Below, one piece after another: positions 8,254 to 15,878 of a stretch of 64,000 bases of DNA (the stretch's first letter is position 1; each line of letters begins with the position of its first letter). Under the pieces are notes generated by a model. That model was not told where the DNA came from. It made no database searches and was given only the letters and a program-made list of their open reading frames with translations. The position numbers and the translations under genes are program-made. Source of the DNA: Hyphomonadaceae bacterium UBA1933 (lineage in GTDB: Bacteria; Pseudomonadota; Alphaproteobacteria; Caulobacterales; Aquidulcibacteraceae); contig DDFH01000003.1 of NCBI GenBank assembly GCA_002337085.1, positions 62,001 to 126,000 of the forward strand, given 5' to 3'.

Positions 8254-9297
8254 ATGTCATCTGTTTTTGAAGCCGAAGATTTTGATAATCATGAAGTCGT
8301 CCATTTTGTTAATGATAAAAAAACTGGGTTAAAGGCGATTATCGCCCTGCATTCAACGCATCTTGGCCCTGCGGGCGGTGGTATTCGTATGCAGCCATAC
8401 GAAGATTCAAGTGCTGCTTTAAAAGATGTGCTTAGGCTTTCAAAAGGCATGTCGTATAAAAATGCACTTGCCGGGATTGAATTGGGCGGCGGTAAGTCGG
8501 TGATAATTGGCAATCCAAAAACTGATAAAAGCCCTGAATTATTTCATGCTTTTGGGCAGGCAATTGCTGATTTGGGTGGCAAATATATCGCTGCAGAAGA
8601 TGTTGGCACAACTTTGAAAGACATGGAATATATCTCACAAAAAACCAAATATGTTTTTGGGCGAGATCCAAAAGACGGTTTTGGTGGTGATCCATCACCG
8701 ATGACTGCATATGGGGTTTTCCTATCATTGAAAGAAAGCGTCAAACATAAATTGGGTGCAACCGACCTTAAAGGCATCAAGGTTGCGGTGCAAGGTGCGG
8801 GTGCGGTTGGCAAAAATCTTATCAAACAATTGACCGAGGCCGGTGCAAAAGTTTGCTTTACTGACGTTGATGTAGATAGAATCGCAGCAGTGCAAAATGA
8901 ATTTGGCGCAGAGTTTGTTGAGCTTGATAATATTATTTCTGCCGATGTTGATGTTTTTGCCCCATGTGCCTTGGGTGCGATATTGAATGATACGACCATC
9001 CCACAGCTAAAGGCGAAAGTGGTTTGTGGTGCGGCGAATAATCAGCTTGCCAAAGATGTCCACGGCGTGAAGTTGGTTGAGCGTGACATTCTTTATGCCC
9101 CTGATTATGTTGCCAATGCGGCGGGCATTATCAATGTATTCTATGAAATTGATGGGCAGTATGACATTAAAAAAGTTATGGCGCATATTGAAAAAATCCC
9201 GCATACTTTGTCTGAAATATTCAAAGTCGCTGATAAAAATGGTCAATCAACCGCATTGGTTGCTGATGAAATGGCGAAAAATAAAATAGGACGCTAA
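8254..9297 (+). CDS. Leucine/branched-chain amino acid dehydrogenase (Glu/Leu/Phe/Val family)
   Basis: NAD+-dependent oxidative deaminase of 347 residues, the length of leucine dehydrogenase and clearly shorter than glutamate dehydrogenase. The N-terminal domain has HLGPAGGGIRM and the catalytic-lysine motif ELGGGKSVI; the region IAAEDVGTT is also typical. The Rossmann domain begins VAVQGAGAVGKNL at about residue 177. It probably converts Leu, Val or Ile to 2-oxo acids plus ammonia; exact specificity cannot be read. GGGA precedes the ATG. The stop overlaps the thiD start by one base, so the two genes are translationally coupled. Confidence 0.9.
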   Translation: MSSVFEAEDFDNHEVVHFVNDKKTGLKAIIALHSTHLGPAGGGIRMQPYEDSSAALKDVLRLSKGMSYKNALAGIELGGGKSVIIGNPKTDKSPELFHAFGQAIADLGGKYIAAEDVGTTLKDMEYISQKTKYVFGRDPKDGFGGDPSPMTAYGVFLSLKESVKHKLGATDLKGIKVAVQGAGAVGKNLIKQLTEAGAKVCFTDVDVDRIAAVQNEFGAEFVELDNIISADVDVFAPCALGAILNDTTIPQLKAKVVCGAANNQLAKDVHGVKLVERDILYAPDYVANAAGIINVFYEIDGQYDIKKVMAHIEKIPHTLSEIFKVADKNGQSTALVADEMAKNKIGR

Positions 9298-10094
9298 TGG
9301 GTAAAGGTCGGGTTTTAATAATTGCGGGTTCTGATTCGGGCGGTGGCGCAGGGATTCAGGCGGACATAAAAGCAGTAACCATGACCGGCGGTTATGCCAT
9401 GACCGCAATTACCGCGATAACCGTGCAAAATACATTGGGTGTTTTTGACGTTCACCCAATCCCAATTAAAACCGTAACCGATCAAATTAAGGTCGTATTA
9501 GAAGATATTGGCGCCGATACAATCAAAACCGGAATGTTGGGAACGGTTGAAATTGTTGAGGCAATCGCAAAGTCCTTTGCCGATTATGCGCCAAATATAC
9601 CCAAAATCATCGACCCCGTAATGATTGCCAAGGGTGGTCACTCATTGCTTGAGAACCGCGCAATTGATGCGGTGAAATCAATCCTTGTCCCTAATGCCGC
9701 GCTTTTGACCCCCAATGCACCCGAGGCACAGGCATTAACCGGAACAACAGTTGAAACCCTTGATGGGCAAAGGCGCGCCGCCGAAAAAATTCTGAAAATG
9801 GGTGCAAAAGCAGTTTTGGTAAAAGGTGGCCATATCGAAGGGGCGACATTTACCGACCTTCTTGCCACCGAATATGACGAAACCTTTTTTGATGCCGTGC
9901 GTATAAATACAACTTCAACCCACGGCACAGGCTGCACATTGGCAAGCGCGATTTCATCATATCTTGCACAAGGGCAGGGGTTAAAAGACGCGGTCGCCAA
10001 TGCCCGCGAATATGTCTTCAAAGCAATCGAAACCGCCAAAGGCTTCGGTCATGGTCACGGACCATTAAACCATAATTGGAATTTACAGGGTTGA
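9297..10094 (+). CDS. thiD: Hydroxymethylpyrimidine/phosphomethylpyrimidine kinase
   Basis: Ribokinase-family enzyme of 265 residues that phosphorylates HMP and HMP-P in thiamine synthesis. Motifs: GSDSGGGAGIQADIKA at the N-terminus, VMTGGYAMTAITAITVQNT-like substrate-site residues, DPVMIAKGGHSL, LLTPNAPEAQALTG and the C-terminal anion hole THGTGCTLASAI. It starts inside the leucine dehydrogenase stop codon (TAATG). There is no TPP riboswitch upstream, as expected for the second gene of a non-thiamine operon. A repeat-rich region follows. Confidence 0.95.
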   Translation: MGKGRVLIIAGSDSGGGAGIQADIKAVTMTGGYAMTAITAITVQNTLGVFDVHPIPIKTVTDQIKVVLEDIGADTIKTGMLGTVEIVEAIAKSFADYAPNIPKIIDPVMIAKGGHSLLENRAIDAVKSILVPNAALLTPNAPEAQALTGTTVETLDGQRRAAEKILKMGAKAVLVKGGHIEGATFTDLLATEYDETFFDAVRINTTSTHGTGCTLASAISSYLAQGQGLKDAVANAREYVFKAIETAKGFGHGHGPLNHNWNLQG

Positions 10095-10117
10095 TTTAGT
10101 TGCGGCGGTAATAAACT

Positions 10118-10154
10118 TTGTCACCCCGCATAAACGAAGTGCATTGCGGGGTCT
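10118..10154 (+). repeat. REP-like palindrome, long-loop form
   Basis: TTGTCACCCCGCA, a 15-base centre containing AAACGAAGTGC, then TGCGGGGTCT. The CCCCGCA/TGCGGGG arms pair. The same long-loop form occurs inverted at 50576-50612. Confidence 0.85.
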
Positions 10155-10178
10155 ATTTAATTGTATTCCTAAATTTAC

Positions 10179-10207
10179 GAGATGCCGTGGGCAAGTGCGG
10201 CATGACA
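10179..10207 (-). repeat. REP-like palindrome, short-loop form
   Basis: GAGATGCCGTGGGCAAGTGCGG followed by CATGACA is an inverted and diverged copy of the TGTCATGCCGCA...GCGGCATCT unit also seen at 50524-50550. Confidence 0.75.
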
Positions 10208-10283
10208 AATCTTGTAATTCGTAATTCTAACTATCCCCACATCAATAAATACCCTTACTATTCATAGCTATTAAGTTTTGATT

Positions 10284-10460
10284 GGGGCGATTAGTGCGGT
10301 TTTTGAATGTCAGGAAATGTCAGGGTTTTGGGTGGTTTGTTTTATGGCTTTTGAATTTGTTCAAGCTTTGCAATGTCAACAAATGTCAACATTTCGCGGG
10401 AAATTGAAAAATAAACGCCAATAATGGGCATAACTAATTGATTGATAATGTTTTATTTAA
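10284..10460 (+). repeat. Composite intergenic repeat module, copy 1
   Basis: The module holds ATGTCAGGAAATGTCAGG (10307-10324), then ATGTCAACAAATGTCAAC starting exactly 66 bases later (10373), then AATTGATTGATAATG (10436-10450). Each of the first two elements is a 10-bp direct repeat. A second copy with the same order and spacing lies inverted at 50657-50830. The stretch has stop codons in all frames here, so it is not coding in this copy. Together with the three REP-like elements it fills the 495 bases between thiD and the zinc-finger gene, in which no other gene is seen. Confidence 0.8.
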
Positions 10461-10530
10461 AGATGTTTGTTTAAAAATAATGTCACGAGCTACTAAAAGC
10501 CGTTTAAGAATGTTGCATTATGTGAATTAT

Positions 10531-10557
10531 AGACCCCGCAACAAGTGCGGGGTGACA
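10531..10557 (-). repeat. REP-like palindrome, short-loop form
   Basis: AGACCCCGCAACAAGTGCGG followed by GGTGACA; the reverse complement is the family consensus TGTCACCCCGCA, CTTG loop, TTGCGGGGTCT. It lies 33 bases past the end of the zinc-finger gene. Confidence 0.85.
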
Positions 10558-10589
10558 ATGTTTTTGTTTTTGTGGGTGTGGGTGGTTCC

Positions 10590-10766
10590 CTAATGCTTCA
10601 ACTCAAAAACCTGGCCGCAATATAGGCATTCGGCGCGGCCGTCATCGCCTAGGTCGTAATAGGTTTTTGGGTGGCCCAATGCGCCGCCGCCACCATCACA
10701 GGCAACACGGTGTTCGGTGGTATATATAATTTTTTTGTCTTCAGCTGTGGTTTTGGTTTTTGTCAT
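10590..10766 (-). CDS. Small NDUFS6-like zinc-finger protein
   Basis: This gene encodes 58 residues, beginning MTKTKTTAEDKKIIYTTEHR. It has the C-x8-H-x14-C-x2-C arrangement (Cys23, His32, Cys47, Cys50) with CDGGGGALGHPKTYYDLG and ECLYCGQVF, the zf-CHCC domain of the alphaproteobacterial homologues of mitochondrial complex I subunit NDUFS6 (13 kDa). The likely role is a zinc-binding accessory subunit of NADH dehydrogenase. The start is the only ATG that keeps the whole domain. No nuo genes are in the window, so the gene stands alone between the repeat module and the GntR operon, as is common for this family. Confidence 0.88.
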   Translation of the reverse strand: MTKTKTTAEDKKIIYTTEHRVACDGGGGALGHPKTYYDLGDDGRAECLYCGQVFELKH

Positions 10767-10833
10767 TTAATTGCCTCTAAAATAACCTACTGAAAAACCT
10801 ATGCCAAAATTTGAAAATATTTCAACAACTATA

Positions 10834-10867
10834 TTGACATCAGTGGTGTATTAGATTACTAAGACAC
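10834..10867 (+). promoter_or_regulatory. Promoter with overlapping YtrA-type operator
   Basis: A sigma-70-like promoter (TTGACA at 10834-10839, 17-base spacer, TACTAA at 10857-10862) is overlapped by an inverted repeat: GTGTATTAG (10846-10854) and CTAAGACAC (10859-10867), eight of nine positions paired around ATTA. The right arm covers the -10 box. This fits autorepression by the GntR protein encoded 60 bases downstream. Confidence 0.7.
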
Positions 10868-10926
10868 TATTGCGGAAAGAAACAAGGCCGCAATTCAAAA
10901 AGCGGCTTCGCTTTTAAAGGAGTGAT

Positions 10927-11304
10927 ATGTCAACAGGGATTTCAATTGACTGGCGTGACGACATACCAATCTGGAAACAGATAAAGGATAGGTTGCAAAG
11001 CGCTATTCTAAGCGGTGACTTTAAAGAGGGGGAGGCAATCCCTTCCGTGCGCCAGCTTGCGATAGAACTTGCGGTTAATCCCTTAACTGTTTCGCGCGCT
11101 TTTTCAGAGCTTAATGATGATGGGCTTATTGAAAAGCGCCGTGGGCTTGGAATGTTTGTGACCCAAGGAACAAAAACCGCAGTTGTTGAGCGTGAGCGTA
11201 AACAATTTCTTGAAAATGAGTGGCCGCCTATCGTCCAAAAAATCAAAGATTTGGAAATTGATTGGAACGAATTGGCAAAAGATTTTGGGGAAAAACATGG
11301 ATAA
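10927..11304 (+). CDS. GntR-family transcriptional regulator, YtrA subfamily
   Basis: Repressor of 125 residues with one winged-helix DNA-binding domain (residues about 12-80: PIWKQIKDRLQSAILSGDFK, then IPSVRQLAIELAVNPLTVSR and GMFV). The short helical C-terminal tail without an effector domain is the hallmark of YtrA regulators, which control linked ABC transporters. The SD AAAGGAG precedes the ATG. It overlaps the ABC ATPase start by eight bases and an operator-like dyad covers its promoter, so it probably represses its own operon until an envelope-stress or drug signal arrives. Confidence 0.92.
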   Translation: MSTGISIDWRDDIPIWKQIKDRLQSAILSGDFKEGEAIPSVRQLAIELAVNPLTVSRAFSELNDDGLIEKRRGLGMFVTQGTKTAVVERERKQFLENEWPPIVQKIKDLEIDWNELAKDFGEKHG

Positions 11305-12160
11305 TGATATTTTAATCAGCGCAAAAGGTTTATCGAAATCTTATGGCGCAAAGGTTGCACTAAAACCTACTAATCTTGAAATCCCAAAGGGTCGGATTGT
11401 CGGTGTTATTGGCGCCAATGGTGCGGGTAAATCAACGCTTTTGAATTGTATTCTTGGTCTTTCTGAATATGTTGGCGAATTGAAAGTTATGGGTTTAAAC
11501 CCATTGCAAAACCGTTCGCAATTGATGAATGACGTATGCTTTATCGCCGATGTTGCAACCCTTCCAAAATGGGCAAGAATTTCAGATCTTTTCAATTGGT
11601 TGGAAGATTTGCACCCTAAATTCCAAAAACAAAAGGCAATTGATAAATTAAAAAATACCAATATTCCTTTGAATGCCAAAATCAAAGAGCTTTCAAAAGG
11701 TATGACTGTTCAGGTGCATTTATCAATTGTTTTGGCGATTGATGCCAAAGTTTTGGTTCTTGATGAGCCGACCTTGGGCCTTGATATTATGAATCGTAGG
11801 TCTTTCTATGATGCGGTACTACGCGACTTCTTTGATGAAGAACGCACCATTTTGGTAACGACCCACCAGATTGATGAGATTGAGCCGATTTTATCGCATG
11901 CAATTTTCATCAAAGATGGCGAAGTTACGCTGGATGCGTCGCTCGAAGATATTTCGGAAAAATTCTACGCCATTGATGTTTCCGAGGATAAAAAGGCCGA
12001 TGCCTTATCGCTGATGCCGATTTATTCACGTGCAATTATGGGCCGTACCACAATGATTTTCCGCGACAAAGCAACCGAAGATTTGAAAAAATTTGGTGAT
12101 CCGCGCCGCGTAGCATTAGCAGATTTGTTTGTTGCACTGGCAACACCACAGAATGCGTAG
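11297..12160 (+). CDS. ABC transporter ATP-binding protein (YtrB-like)
   Basis: ATPase subunit of an ABC exporter, 287 residues. Walker A is GANGAGKST at residues 39-47, the signature region reads KELSKGMTVQ, Walker B with the catalytic Glu is VLVLDEPTLGLD, and the H-loop is VTTHQ. MDNDILISAK is taken as the start: it overlaps the gntR end by eight bases, and the longer frame only reads gntR in another phase. The C-terminal ~70 residues after the nucleotide domain are typical of ABC-2 exporters such as CcmA/YtrB types. It pairs with the permease at 12312. The substrate is unknown. Confidence 0.93.
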   Translation: MDNDILISAKGLSKSYGAKVALKPTNLEIPKGRIVGVIGANGAGKSTLLNCILGLSEYVGELKVMGLNPLQNRSQLMNDVCFIADVATLPKWARISDLFNWLEDLHPKFQKQKAIDKLKNTNIPLNAKIKELSKGMTVQVHLSIVLAIDAKVLVLDEPTLGLDIMNRRSFYDAVLRDFFDEERTILVTTHQIDEIEPILSHAIFIKDGEVTLDASLEDISEKFYAIDVSEDKKADALSLMPIYSRAIMGRTTMIFRDKATEDLKKFGDPRRVALADLFVALATPQNA

Positions 12161-12169
12161 GGGAACACA

Positions 12170-12301
12170 ATGTTTACGATTTTTGCCCCCAAACTTATCA
12201 AACCTACTTCGTTGAAAAAGACGAGTTCACAAAGTTCTGAGCCTAAAAGCGGGCTTAAATTAATCAAGAAAAATAATTCTAAAATATCAAAGAATATATA
12301 G
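12170..12301 (+). CDS. Possible small basic protein inside the ABC operon
   Basis: A 43-codon reading frame, MFTIFAPKLIKPTSLKKTSS and onward, very rich in Lys and Ser and ending KISKNI. It begins nine bases after the ATPase stop with AGGGGAAC ahead of the ATG, a better ribosome site than many real genes here, and it fills the 151-base gap before the permease. No family is recognised and no membrane segment is seen. It could equally be a translated spacer that couples the two larger genes. Confidence 0.4.
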   Translation: MFTIFAPKLIKPTSLKKTSSQSSEPKSGLKLIKKNNSKISKNI

Positions 12302-12311
12302 CGGGTGTAAT

Positions 12312-13355
12312 ATGAATAAATTTCTAACCCTAATTAAACGCGATCTTGCCGATTACAAAGGCGCATTAATAATTACGCCATTGGTAATCTCGGCAGTTAT
12401 TTTATTGTTGGTCATTAGTTCTGTTTTTATGGGCAGCCTTCGGGTTGATGGCAATAATTTTATCCTTTTTGGCGGCAGTAGCGCTGACGTAAATGCTGAT
12501 GTAAATATTGAAGATAATAATGGTAATAATCTTCATTTGAAAAAAGATGCGGGCGGTCATTTGGTTTATGTTGATGAACAAGGGCAGACCAAACCAGTTA
12601 TGGGTGATTTGACCCCCGATAAAATCAAGAAACTTTCGGCAATGATTGCATTTGGCAACCTTATCGGGTCGCTATTGCCATTGTTCATTGCGAGTATTGT
12701 TGTTTTGTTTGTGCTTTCAGGCTCTCTTTATGAGGAGCGCAAGGATAAATCCATAATGTTTTGGAAGTCCCTGCCGATTTCCGATATTGAAACCGTGGGT
12801 GCAAAAACGGTTTCCGTGGTTGGTATCGGGCTTGGCTTTGCACTTTTGGTGACATTCGTCCTGCATATTATATTGATTATCATCACTACTTTGGCATCAA
12901 ACCAAATCGGCTTGAATATGATTAGTATTCCAGATGTTTTGGAGGCGGTTGGCAAATTATGGATTATGGTTGCACTAATGCTTGTGGCATATGTATTGTG
13001 GGCGTTTCCGGTTTATTCATGGATTTTGGCGGCGTCTTCTTATGCACCCAAAGCACCGTTCCTTTTGGCATTCGTTCCGATTGTCTTGCTGCCATTGCTT
13101 GCAAAAATCTTCCTTAAAGGCGCAAGTGATTTATTCTTTGCACCACTGCAACACTTAACTGGTTATCCAATTTGGAAAGCGCTTGATGAAGGTAAAAATG
13201 CCATAAAAGATGGTGTTGGAAATAATGCCGATTTTTTGGTCGCTTTAGACCCAATCATGAAAACTTTCTCTGAACCTTCGCTATGGATTGGTTTGGTGGT
13301 TGGGGTTGGACTGCTTTATGCGGCATCAGAAATCAGACGCAGAAGATCTTTCTAG
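12312..13355 (+). CDS. ABC-2 type transporter permease
   Basis: Membrane subunit of 347 residues. There is a hydrophobic segment at about residues 18-40, a ~70-residue extracytoplasmic loop rich in Asp and Asn (ADVNADVNIEDNNGNNLHLK), and then at least five more membrane helices from about residue 115 to the end. The cytoplasmic SLYEERKDKSIMFWKSLPIS segment is the coupling motif of ABC-2 and YtrC/D-like permeases (EERKDGSILFWKSLPV type). It follows the ATPase and, with YtrA control, should form an exporter of peptides, antibiotics or lipids. Confidence 0.88.
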   Translation: MNKFLTLIKRDLADYKGALIITPLVISAVILLLVISSVFMGSLRVDGNNFILFGGSSADVNADVNIEDNNGNNLHLKKDAGGHLVYVDEQGQTKPVMGDLTPDKIKKLSAMIAFGNLIGSLLPLFIASIVVLFVLSGSLYEERKDKSIMFWKSLPISDIETVGAKTVSVVGIGLGFALLVTFVLHIILIIITTLASNQIGLNMISIPDVLEAVGKLWIMVALMLVAYVLWAFPVYSWILAASSYAPKAPFLLAFVPIVLLPLLAKIFLKGASDLFFAPLQHLTGYPIWKALDEGKNAIKDGVGNNADFLVALDPIMKTFSEPSLWIGLVVGVGLLYAASEIRRRRSF

Positions 13356-13381
13356 TTCGTCTTTTATAAAAGCTCCCAGTA

Positions 13382-13411
13382 GTTTATAGTGTCCTCCTAA
13401 ATGCTATAAAC
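13382..13411. promoter_or_regulatory. Inverted repeat upstream of the thioredoxin-like gene
   Basis: GTTTATAG (13382-13389) and CTATAAAC (13404-13411) are perfect 8-bp inverted arms with a 14-base spacer, 23-52 bases before the ATG of the next gene. They could be an operator or a hairpin ending the ABC operon. No U tract follows. Confidence 0.35.
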
Positions 13412-13433
13412 AGCGCAAAAAAGAGGATGTCAG

Positions 13434-13943
13434 ATGTTTAAAAAATTAAAGTCAGTTTTAACTTTGGTTTTGTTAGCATTTGGCATCCTCTCTCCTCTTT
13501 TGGCAAAGGCACAAGATGCGGCACCGATGCTTGCGGCCTTTAATGGGGCAACCTATGCCGAGAGTGGTAAGGCATTTAGTGCAAACCAGTTTTCCGGCAA
13601 AAAAGTGCTTGTCATGTTTTGGAAATCGGATTGCCCACCGTGTTTGGTTGAAATGTCTGGCTTTGAAAACATTCGTAAGGCCGCCGGCGCAATGCCAATA
13701 ATTGTTGTTACCCCGACATGGGGCAAAAAAGAGCAATATTTCCTACAAAAGCCCATCAAAAACTCTGCGTTAATCTTGAAATATAAAAGTGGCTTTAATG
13801 ATGCCCTTGAATATTTTGGCGACCCCGAAGGCGGCGTTCCATATAGTGTTATGTTCAATGAAAAAGGAATTGGCTGTATTTCAAACCTTGGGCCAGTAAA
13901 TTCCAAGGTGATGAAAGACATGTTTAGTGAGTGCGGGAAATAA
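13434..13943 (+). CDS. Periplasmic thioredoxin-like protein (TlpA/ResA type)
   Basis: Exported thiol-disulphide protein of 169 residues. A signal peptide (MFKKLKSVLTLVLLAFGILS, cleavage near AKA-QDA) is followed by a thioredoxin fold with the active site WKSDCPPC, cysteines at 67 and 70, and the cis-proline region GGVPYSVMFNEKGIG. Two further cysteines lie at the C-terminal side (GCISNL, SECGK). CPPC is unusual in thioredoxins, which have CGPC, and is found in some TlpA-like reductases. AGAGGATG lies before the ATG. The partner is unknown; the next gene is def. Confidence 0.85.
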   Translation: MFKKLKSVLTLVLLAFGILSPLLAKAQDAAPMLAAFNGATYAESGKAFSANQFSGKKVLVMFWKSDCPPCLVEMSGFENIRKAAGAMPIIVVTPTWGKKEQYFLQKPIKNSALILKYKSGFNDALEYFGDPEGGVPYSVMFNEKGIGCISNLGPVNSKVMKDMFSECGK

Positions 13944-13993
13944 TTTTACCGCACTCTATTGATTTTTTATAGTTTTGAACATAACTAGCGGAT

Positions 13994-14530
13994 ATGGCAA
14001 TTAAACCTATTCTTACTGTTCCCGATCCCATTTTAAAGCAGGTTTCAAAACCAGTTGAAAATGTTAATGATGAAATTCGTGCTTTGGTCGCGGATATGCT
14101 TGATTCAATGTATGAAGCCAAGGGCATTGGCCTTGCGGCAATTCAAATTGGCGTGCCTTTGCGCGTGATTACAATGGATTTGGTGTGGGGCAAAGAAGAT
14201 GCCGATGGTAATAAAACCGATGCACGTCTGCCACAGGTTTTCATAAACCCAGAAATTTTGGGTAAATCTGAAGATTTGGCACCGTATGAAGAGGGGTGCT
14301 TATCGGTTCCTGATTATTATGATGAGATTGAACGCCCCGCCAAGGTTAAAATTAAATATCTTAATGAAAAAGGCGAAGAAATCATCGAAGATGCCGAGGG
14401 GCTTTATGCCACCTGTATTCAGCATGAGATGGATCACCTTAATGGTGTGCTTTTCATCGACTATTTGTCCCGCCTAAGGCGCGAGCGGGCGGTTGCCAAG
14501 GTTAAAAAGAACAAAAAACTAAGCGTATAG
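13994..14530 (+). CDS. def: Peptide deformylase
   Basis: Metalloenzyme of 178 residues that removes the formyl group from the N-terminal methionine of new proteins. The three family motifs are intact: GIGLAAIQ (44-51), EGCLS (100-104, Cys ligand) and HEMDH (144-148, two His ligands and catalytic Glu). The basic tail RRERAVAKVKKNKK is common in alphaproteobacterial PDF and may contact the ribosome. In many genomes def is followed by fmt; here the next gene is convergent DUF3422 with only one base between the two stops. Confidence 0.97.
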   Translation: MAIKPILTVPDPILKQVSKPVENVNDEIRALVADMLDSMYEAKGIGLAAIQIGVPLRVITMDLVWGKEDADGNKTDARLPQVFINPEILGKSEDLAPYEEGCLSVPDYYDEIERPAKVKIKYLNEKGEEIIEDAEGLYATCIQHEMDHLNGVLFIDYLSRLRRERAVAKVKKNKKLSV

Positions 14531-14531
14531 T

Positions 14532-15806
14532 TTAGTCTTTTCCCCCTTTAATCGATTTTTTTCGCATATTAATAAATAGCCAACCTGCCGCCAAAATACC
14601 TGCAATTAATGGCGCATTTAGCCTATGCAATAGCTCTTCATGATGTGGATATGCACTTTCAAGAAAATATTTTAATAGGTTGAAAACATAATAACCTATT
14701 GCAAATATGGATAGACCTTCGACTAATTCTGATAGTTTAACCTGTAATTCAGAACGGCGATTCATAGATTTTAATAATTCTTGATTTTGGAGTTCAAGCG
14801 ATATTGAAATTCTTGTTCGCAACAAGTCATTAACCCTTCCGATTCTTTCGGATAAATCTTGTAAACGGTTTTTTGTTGCCTCACAGGTTCGCATGGCTGG
14901 TGTAAGTCGCCGTTCAATAAATTGTTGCATTGTCGAATAGCCGTCAATCGGGCTTTCTCTAAGGGTTTTTAATCTGTCCTTGGTGAGGCGATAATAGGCT
15001 TCGGTCGCGCCAAAGCGAAAACGCACCTCATTAATTGCGCTTTCAACCTCGGCGGCAAGTTTGGTTATATGGTTTAATATTTCGTTTTGTGGGGTGCTAT
15101 TTTGGTCTAATTCGGTCGTTATATTATTTAATTTTTCTTCTGCTGATTTTAGCCAACCAAGTTTTTCCCTTGCAATCGGAAATCCCAATAATGCAAGCTT
15201 TCGATATTGACCAATTTCTATTAATGTTTGCAAAAGCCTTGATGCCTCATCGTTTTTAAGCTTGTCACAATAAACCAACACCCTCCCTGCATCATCCTCG
15301 TGACGATAAAAATCTGTCCAGATGCGTGCTTTTTTTTCAAAGACATCGCAACTTACCCCGTTTGAAAGATGCATTATTTTGTTAATTGCGTCATCATCTG
15401 GCATTTTGGTGGTGAAAACGAATTCTACGGTGCGAAATAATTCTCCTGAAGCTTGACCAATCCAGGGGTGAAGCACATTATTAAGAGATCCAAACGCAAA
15501 CTTATCATCATTATCAATCTCTTCTTGTTTGAATTGGCAGAATTGAAAATAGGTTGAAAATTCACCATGTCGCTCAAAAATAAGGGTTTCATCATCATTG
15601 CTAAGGATATATTTACCGCCATCAGATGATTTTTCGGCATCTTTTGCGATTGTATCAATCCAATTACGTTCCGCCGTTTTTGTGCTTTCCGATACGGTGA
15701 AAATATAATATCGAACAATAAATGGCGGACGGAACACGGGTAAAATACGCTCGTGCAGAATTGTCGTTAAAAGAGTTCTTTGGGGGTGTATGGAAATTGA
15801 ATTCAT
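14532..15806 (-). CDS. DUF3422 membrane protein
   Basis: Protein of 424 residues in the DUF3422 family, common in alphaproteobacteria and without known function. The N-terminus SIHPQRTLLTTILHERILPV, with an H-E-R where most members have NELHARP, is the family signature, and FERHGEFSTYFQF is also typical. A long predicted helical and coiled-coil region (about 190-340, with RLQDLSERIGRVNDLLRTRI) precedes two membrane segments at the C-terminus (about 360-380 and 398-415). AGGCG precedes the ATG. It is convergent with def and not in an operon. Confidence 0.88.
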   Translation of the reverse strand: MNSISIHPQRTLLTTILHERILPVFRPPFIVRYYIFTVSESTKTAERNWIDTIAKDAEKSSDGGKYILSNDDETLIFERHGEFSTYFQFCQFKQEEIDNDDKFAFGSLNNVLHPWIGQASGELFRTVEFVFTTKMPDDDAINKIMHLSNGVSCDVFEKKARIWTDFYRHEDDAGRVLVYCDKLKNDEASRLLQTLIEIGQYRKLALLGFPIAREKLGWLKSAEEKLNNITTELDQNSTPQNEILNHITKLAAEVESAINEVRFRFGATEAYYRLTKDRLKTLRESPIDGYSTMQQFIERRLTPAMRTCEATKNRLQDLSERIGRVNDLLRTRISISLELQNQELLKSMNRRSELQVKLSELVEGLSIFAIGYYVFNLLKYFLESAYPHHEELLHRLNAPLIAGILAAGWLFINMRKKSIKGGKD

Positions 15807-15878
15807 TGTTGCGCCTCAATGGCAATATGGTTGCTTTATTTTCAAAACTGTCAATACTTTAAACACAAAATCCAATTT

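Noticed and set aside
9250..9300. A TPP riboswitch for thiD.
   Set aside because: thiD starts inside the previous stop codon, so there is no leader, and no TPP-aptamer motif was seen upstream of leucine dehydrogenase.
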